Shown: positions 59,859-64,000 of the stretch, one piece after another
Layout: every line of letters begins with the position of its first letter
Numbering within the stretch: the stretch's first letter is position 1
From: Bacteroidota bacterium
GTDB lineage: Bacteria > Bacteroidota > Bacteroidia > B-17B0 > Aurantibacillaceae
Direction: 5' to 3'
Length of the DNA stretch: 64,000 bases
Assembly (NCBI GenBank): GCA_016708845.1
Contig: JADJFB010000003.1
Coordinates: 186,001-250,000 of the forward strand
Notes under the pieces: model-generated
Told to the model about the DNA's origin: nothing
Seen by the model: the letters and a program-made list of their open reading frames with translations, nothing else
The model's database searches: none
Translations under genes and position numbers: made by a program

Positions 59859-61616
59859 CTACACCTGTCGGCTACTACTATTATTTATGATCAAATACAC
59901 GGATATAAAAATAAATCCATTTTTACGATACAACTCCTTTAAATAAGGGCTAGAACTTTTTATAACTTCCTCATCTAATATTTTTGCTACAAAACAGGAA
60001 GGCTTACTTGATTGAATATCTCTCATCCAATTAGTACGAATTAAACTGTATGAAATATCAATATTAATATTTTGACTTTCATACTCGCTACGATGTAATT
60101 TAAGATAATCTTTAAACGATTGATTATTTTCAAATGAAGGTTCCAATTCTCCATAAAATAACGTTGCGTAACTTTTAAAACCGATAGACTCTACACTAAA
60201 CCCATGTTTAGCACATTGTTTATAAAATTCAATCGCTGTTCGTTACGAATATTGTTCGACTTTAGGCGCCACAATTATAATTAAACTGTAAACCGAAAAT
60301 AAGGAACCTAAGAAAAGCAAATAAATATATTTATAGCTTCCTATCTTGATTTTAGACAAACTAAAATGAACCAAGCCTAAAAACACGATACCTATTAACC
60401 ATTCATAACCACTCCAATGCACATTAGTCTTTAAATTTTCAACTGCAAATGGATCTGCAATTAAATCACTTGTGAGCAACCAAGGCTTAAAAATTGGCAC
60501 ACAACCTATCAATACAAAAGCGAATCCAAGTAAAGTGCTAATGAAGACAAAAAACAAATGGAATACTTTTTTCCAATTATACTGCGCCGCAAACAACTTT
60601 TGAATAGCATAGGTTGCTAAATAGGTTAAGGGAAAATAACACAATGATGAATAGTGTACGATTTTAGTTTGCACTATCGAAAACAAAATTAATACTACCC
60701 AAAACAAACTCATCATCCAACGCTTACTATGTATTTGATAAGGTGTATCAGTAGCTGATTTTTTATGCGCCAATATTAAAAATAAAGATGAGGGAAAACA
60801 ACCTAACAATAATACTACAAAATGATAAATAAATGGTCCGCCATGGTCGCTATCTTCTGTATTAAATAATCGTATTTGATAATCAATAAATTCTTTAATC
60901 ACTTGTCCGTTACCTTTTAAATACATAACGGCAAACCAACTTAAGCCTGTAATTAAAAAGGCAAAGAAAAAGGCTGCCATAAATTTAAAAGACGATATTT
61001 TTTTAAATCGTCCTAATACAAAAAATACAGTAATAGTTATGCTTACTAAAATTAATGCGGCAGGGCCTTTCGTTAATAAAGCCAATCCTAAAAAAAATCC
61101 TGAAATAATAGCCGTTTTGTATCCAAATTTCCCTACTGGGTTATTGGTGTGTTGTAGTAAATAATACACTGCCACGTATATAAATAAATTAAACCAAGGA
61201 TCGATGATCCCACTTTTAAAAAACACGTGAGGCAATAATGTAGACGCGTATACAAACACCCAGGTTAAGGCAAATTTCCGATCATTTAATTCTTTTCCTG
61301 TTTTATATAATACCATTAGTGTAATTACACCGCATAAAGCATTAGGAAATCGTGCAGCAAATTCATTGATACCAAACACATTCATGCTCATTGCCTGCAA
61401 CCAAATAAATAAAGGTGGTTTTTCCCAAAAGGGATGAAAATATAATTGAACCTCCGAATAGTTATTAGAAACCAACATTTCGCGAGCACACTCTGCAAAG
61501 TTAACTTCATCCCAATCAAATAAAGGCATATTCCCAATAAAAGGTATATATAGCAAACAGGCCGCTAAAAAAATAAAAGCATAAGCTTTAAAATCTGTAT
61601 TCAATAGTTTAAACAC
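59859..61616 (-). CDS. GT39-family (ArnT-like) membrane glycosyltransferase with an in-frame stop
   Basis: About 580 codons with about 11 membrane helices. It starts GTG at 61616; early FDWDEVNFAECAREML carries the acidic motif of GT-C enzymes and WEKPPLFIWLQAMSM follows. Such enzymes use polyprenyl-phosphate sugars to decorate lipid A or glycoproteins. A TAA at 60243-60245 interrupts the same frame (VAPKVEQYS, stop, RTAIEFYKQCAKHG); the codon is probably an original CAA Gln. The C-terminal soluble part continues to about 59886; the last few codons look frameshifted. It overlaps the PAP2 gene. Confidence 0.78.
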
Positions 61617-62282
61617 TTTTATTTTTATTTTTTAGTAAAGTTGATAAATTGGTATTTAAATGAGGCCATTTACTAGTAGAATAAAACACCACATAAAGTA
61701 AAATAGAAAAACATACGCCAATAATAGATCCCACATATACATCAATAAGCCAATGTTGAGATAAATGTACTCTACTATAGGCCGCTAAAATGGCTAATAA
61801 AAAAATACCATTTTCGAAAAATGATTTTTACTTACAAATAACAAACAAAAAAATAAAGCAAAAGCAGATAGCGCATGGCCACTGGGAAAAGAATGAAATG
61901 CAACAACATCAACTCCATCTACTAATTTTAATTGCTCGCGAACATAATATTGAAACACAAAATGCGGGCGAGTAACTTCATAATACACCCAATGTTTTAA
62001 AATATAAGACATAATACCTGCTCCAGCATACGAAAACAAGATGTATAATGACACACGCACATTTTGAAATGAAAAAGCAATCGCAATTAAAACAGCAAAT
62101 AATCCATCTCCTAAATGTGTAGCGTAGGCTAAAAATTGATCAACAAACGTATTACCAACATAGGTATTCATTTCTCTATGAATAGGCACTTTTCCTGCAT
62201 TTAATAACAAATAACCAATAATACCCAATAGTAGTAAATACAAAAGAATATAAATGATGTTATGTTTAATTAATGCTTTCAA
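61609..62282 (-). CDS. PAP2-family membrane phosphatase (one frameshift)
   Basis: About 224 residues with six helices. The motifs are KHWVYYEVTRPHF, FHSFPSGHALSAFALF and, after the break near 61798, YSRVHLSQHWLIDVYVGS. A PAP2 phosphatase beside a GT39 glycosyltransferase suggests recycling of polyprenyl phosphate in lipid A or surface glycan modification. The genes overlap by eight bases. Confidence 0.82.
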
Positions 62283-62292
62283 TTTTGTTTGC

Positions 62293-62970
62293 TTAACGAA
62301 CCTGTTGTGCCGTATTCTTTTTTTCTTTTACTTCAGTTTGTTGAATTGGCGGTGTTACTTTCACGTCTTTTTTGAATGGTTTATCTTGAGCCGCAATATC
62401 GCACATGGTTTTGATAGCTTGTTTTACAACCTTCATGACACAAACTGTTGGTTGTATGTAAATTTGTTTTACTGTACTATCAGGCATGGTAAATGACATA
62501 TCAGTTGCTATACTTTTTGGTCCTTCAAACAAAAAAGGATCTTTAAAATAATCTTCTAAATGTATGTCTTTTATGTGAATTTTTTTCTTTAATACCATCG
62601 TATATAATTCAAATACTGCATCGGTAATTTTAATTGAAATCACATTTTTTTGATCATCATATCCAATCTTTACATGCCCTAATACTTCCGATTTGTAACC
62701 AAAAGGACCTACTTCTACTTTTGCTTCGCAGGTAAAATCGCTGCTATCAGGTTTAAAACTAATTTTAGGATTTAGGACTTTCCAGGTATAATGGCCATCA
62801 ATAATACCTAGTACTTCATACTGACTTTTCCCTTTAATCTCGCCAATAGCCGTAAAAACCTTATTAACGGCTCTTTCGCTCAACACAAAAGCAAAATCAT
62901 TAGGGTTTTGACCTACTAAAATGGAAGAAAAATGAATTAAAAAAAGAAGAATAAGTTTCTTAAATTGCAT
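62293..62970 (-). CDS. Exported DUF4468-like hypothetical protein
   Basis: 225 residues from ATG 62970 with signal peptide MQFKKLILLFLIHFSSILVG. The mature part resembles a DUF4468/TATA-box-like beta fold (DFTCEAKVEVGPFGYKSEVL, VISIKITDAVFELYTMVLKK), with a C-terminal helical, Lys-rich tail (TEVKEKKNTAQQVR). The family assignment is tentative. Ten bases separate it from the PAP2 gene. Confidence 0.55.
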   Translation of the reverse strand: MQFKKLILLFLIHFSSILVGQNPNDFAFVLSERAVNKVFTAIGEIKGKSQYEVLGIIDGHYTWKVLNPKISFKPDSSDFTCEAKVEVGPFGYKSEVLGHVKIGYDDQKNVISIKITDAVFELYTMVLKKKIHIKDIHLEDYFKDPFLFEGPKSIATDMSFTMPDSTVKQIYIQPTVCVMKVVKQAIKTMCDIAAQDKPFKKDVKVTPPIQQTEVKEKKNTAQQVR

Positions 62971-63056
62971 GCCATAAATATATAATTTTACTATGTTTAT
63001 ATACCAATAAATAATACACATTAAATACAATTTTACTCTTTTTAACTTTACTAAAA

Positions 63057-64000
63057 ATGAATATAAAAGCTAACAACCCAGCCCTTACTTCATGGATATC
63101 CGTTGATGCTAACTCCGATTTCCCAATTCAAAACCTACCTTTTGGCATTTATTCGGATAGCACAGTAAAACACCATGCCTGCTCTGCCATTGGTAATTAC
63201 GCTATTGATTTATATGAATTAGCGAGTCGCGGCTTTTTTTCAAAATTAAATATCGATAAAGAAGTATTTAATAAAGCGTATTTAAATGATTTTATTGAAT
63301 TAGGTAAAGATGCCACTCGTGCTTTAAGAGACCGTTTATCAGAACTATTAGACAGTAATAACAAAGAATTGCAAGATAATAAAGAAGTGTTCGCATCTAT
63401 TTTTAAAGCGAACAATAGCATTAATCTTTTATTACCCGTAAAAGTGGGAGATTACACTGATTTTTATAGCAGTATTGATCATGCTACAAATATTGGAACC
63501 ATGATTCGTGACCCTAAAAATGCTTTGATGCCTAACTGGAAATACATTCCGGTTGGTTACCATGGCCGTGCAAGTAGCATTACTGTTAGCGGAACAGATT
63601 TATACCGTCCAAAAGGACAAATGAAACCGGCAGATGCCGAAGTACCAACTTTTGGACCTTGTAAATTATTAGATTTTGAATTAGAAACTGCTTTTATTAT
63701 TGGAAAAGCAAGTAAACTAGGCGAAAGCATTAGTACCGAAAAAGCAGACGATTATATTTTTGGAATGGTATTATTTAATGATTGGAGTGCGCGTGATATT
63801 CAAACTTGGGAATATGTGCCATTAGGGCCCTTCTTATCTAAAAACTTTGCTAGTACAATTTCACCATGGATTGTCACTCTAGACGCTTTAGAACCATTTA
63901 GAACAGAAGGTTATGTTCAAGAACCAAAAGTGTTTCCATATTTAGAATATACAGGGAATAAAAATGTAGATATTAAATTAGAAGTAGCCATACAACCAGA
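63057..64000 (+). CDS. fahA: Fumarylacetoacetase (3' partial)
   Basis: Last step of tyrosine breakdown: hydrolyses fumarylacetoacetate to fumarate and acetoacetate. Starts ATG 63057 (MNIKANNPALTSWISVDANS). It shows SIDHATNIGTMIR, the catalytic-site YHGRASSITVSGT, the metal-binding LDFELETAFIIG and LFNDWSARDIQTWEYVPLG. The frame is open to the window edge, so the C-terminus (about 100 residues) is missing. A TAACTTTA sequence seven bases before the ATG may be the -7 element. Confidence 0.92.
   Translation, partial: MNIKANNPALTSWISVDANSDFPIQNLPFGIYSDSTVKHHACSAIGNYAIDLYELASRGFFSKLNIDKEVFNKAYLNDFIELGKDATRALRDRLSELLDSNNKELQDNKEVFASIFKANNSINLLLPVKVGDYTDFYSSIDHATNIGTMIRDPKNALMPNWKYIPVGYHGRASSITVSGTDLYRPKGQMKPADAEVPTFGPCKLLDFELETAFIIGKASKLGESISTEKADDYIFGMVLFNDWSARDIQTWEYVPLGPFLSKNFASTISPWIVTLDALEPFRTEGYVQEPKVFPYLEYTGNKNVDIKLEVAIQP

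Overview
The window looks like chromosome of an AT-rich member of the Bacteroidota (flavobacterial/sphingobacterial type). Evidence: type IX secretion cargo with gliding-motility (CHU_C) and Por-type C-terminal domains, a TonB-dependent receptor with a CarboxypepD_reg domain, an S46 dipeptidyl peptidase, a LytS-type kinase with a Reg_prop propeller, almost no Shine-Dalgarno sequences, and promoters of the Bacteroidota form TTTG-N19-TAnnTTTG. No rRNA, tRNA or CRISPR array was found.

Layout. 1-10.6 kb (+, apart from a CDGSH protein): sensor kinase, secreted proteins, lpxK, purine nucleoside phosphorylase, S46 peptidase, mtaB. 10.7-13.4 kb: ftsK. 13.5-16.1 kb (-): small membrane protein, lipoprotein, ahcY. 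16.2-19.2 kb (+): a tight group of phosphopantetheinyl transferase, GGGP synthase, a degenerate ThiE-like protein, pnuC and a NadR-type kinase. 19.2-24.2 kb: esterase, cinA, DUF4197, DUF523, nth and a Lys-rich-tailed peroxiredoxin. 24.3-38.5 kb (-): PD40 envelope protein, TsaC-type synthase, PafA-like phosphatase, CapD/WbpM-like dehydratase, helix-hairpin-helix protein, two APC permeases and a 1.3-kaa secreted SBBP/PKD protein. 38.5-44.8 kb (+): nhaD, M50 protease, PAP2 phosphatase, and a TonB-dependent receptor. 44.9-52.6 kb is an accessory island. 52.7-64 kb: threonine aldolase, metalloprotease, a photolyase-associated cluster, a GT39 glycosyltransferase and fahA (cut by the window edge).

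The accessory island is the most interesting part. Two Rhs-core plus toxin-like cassettes, each followed by a candidate immunity gene with a signal peptide, lie tail to tail. They are bounded by a near-identical 76-77-bp inverted repeat. A tyrosine recombinase gene lies just outside one repeat and an array of TTAAGCA words with an 84-bp tandem repeat outside the other. Both cassettes are closed by the same in-frame TAG inside the repeat, so they look like silent donor modules.

A caution applies to the whole window. About 20 genes are broken by 1-2-base indels, mostly in homopolymers, including genes expected to be essential or core (ftsK, ahcY). This points to an imperfectly polished assembly, so broken genes are listed as single features. 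Three in-frame stop codons (an APC permease, the TonB receptor, GT39) are substitution-like and are treated separately.
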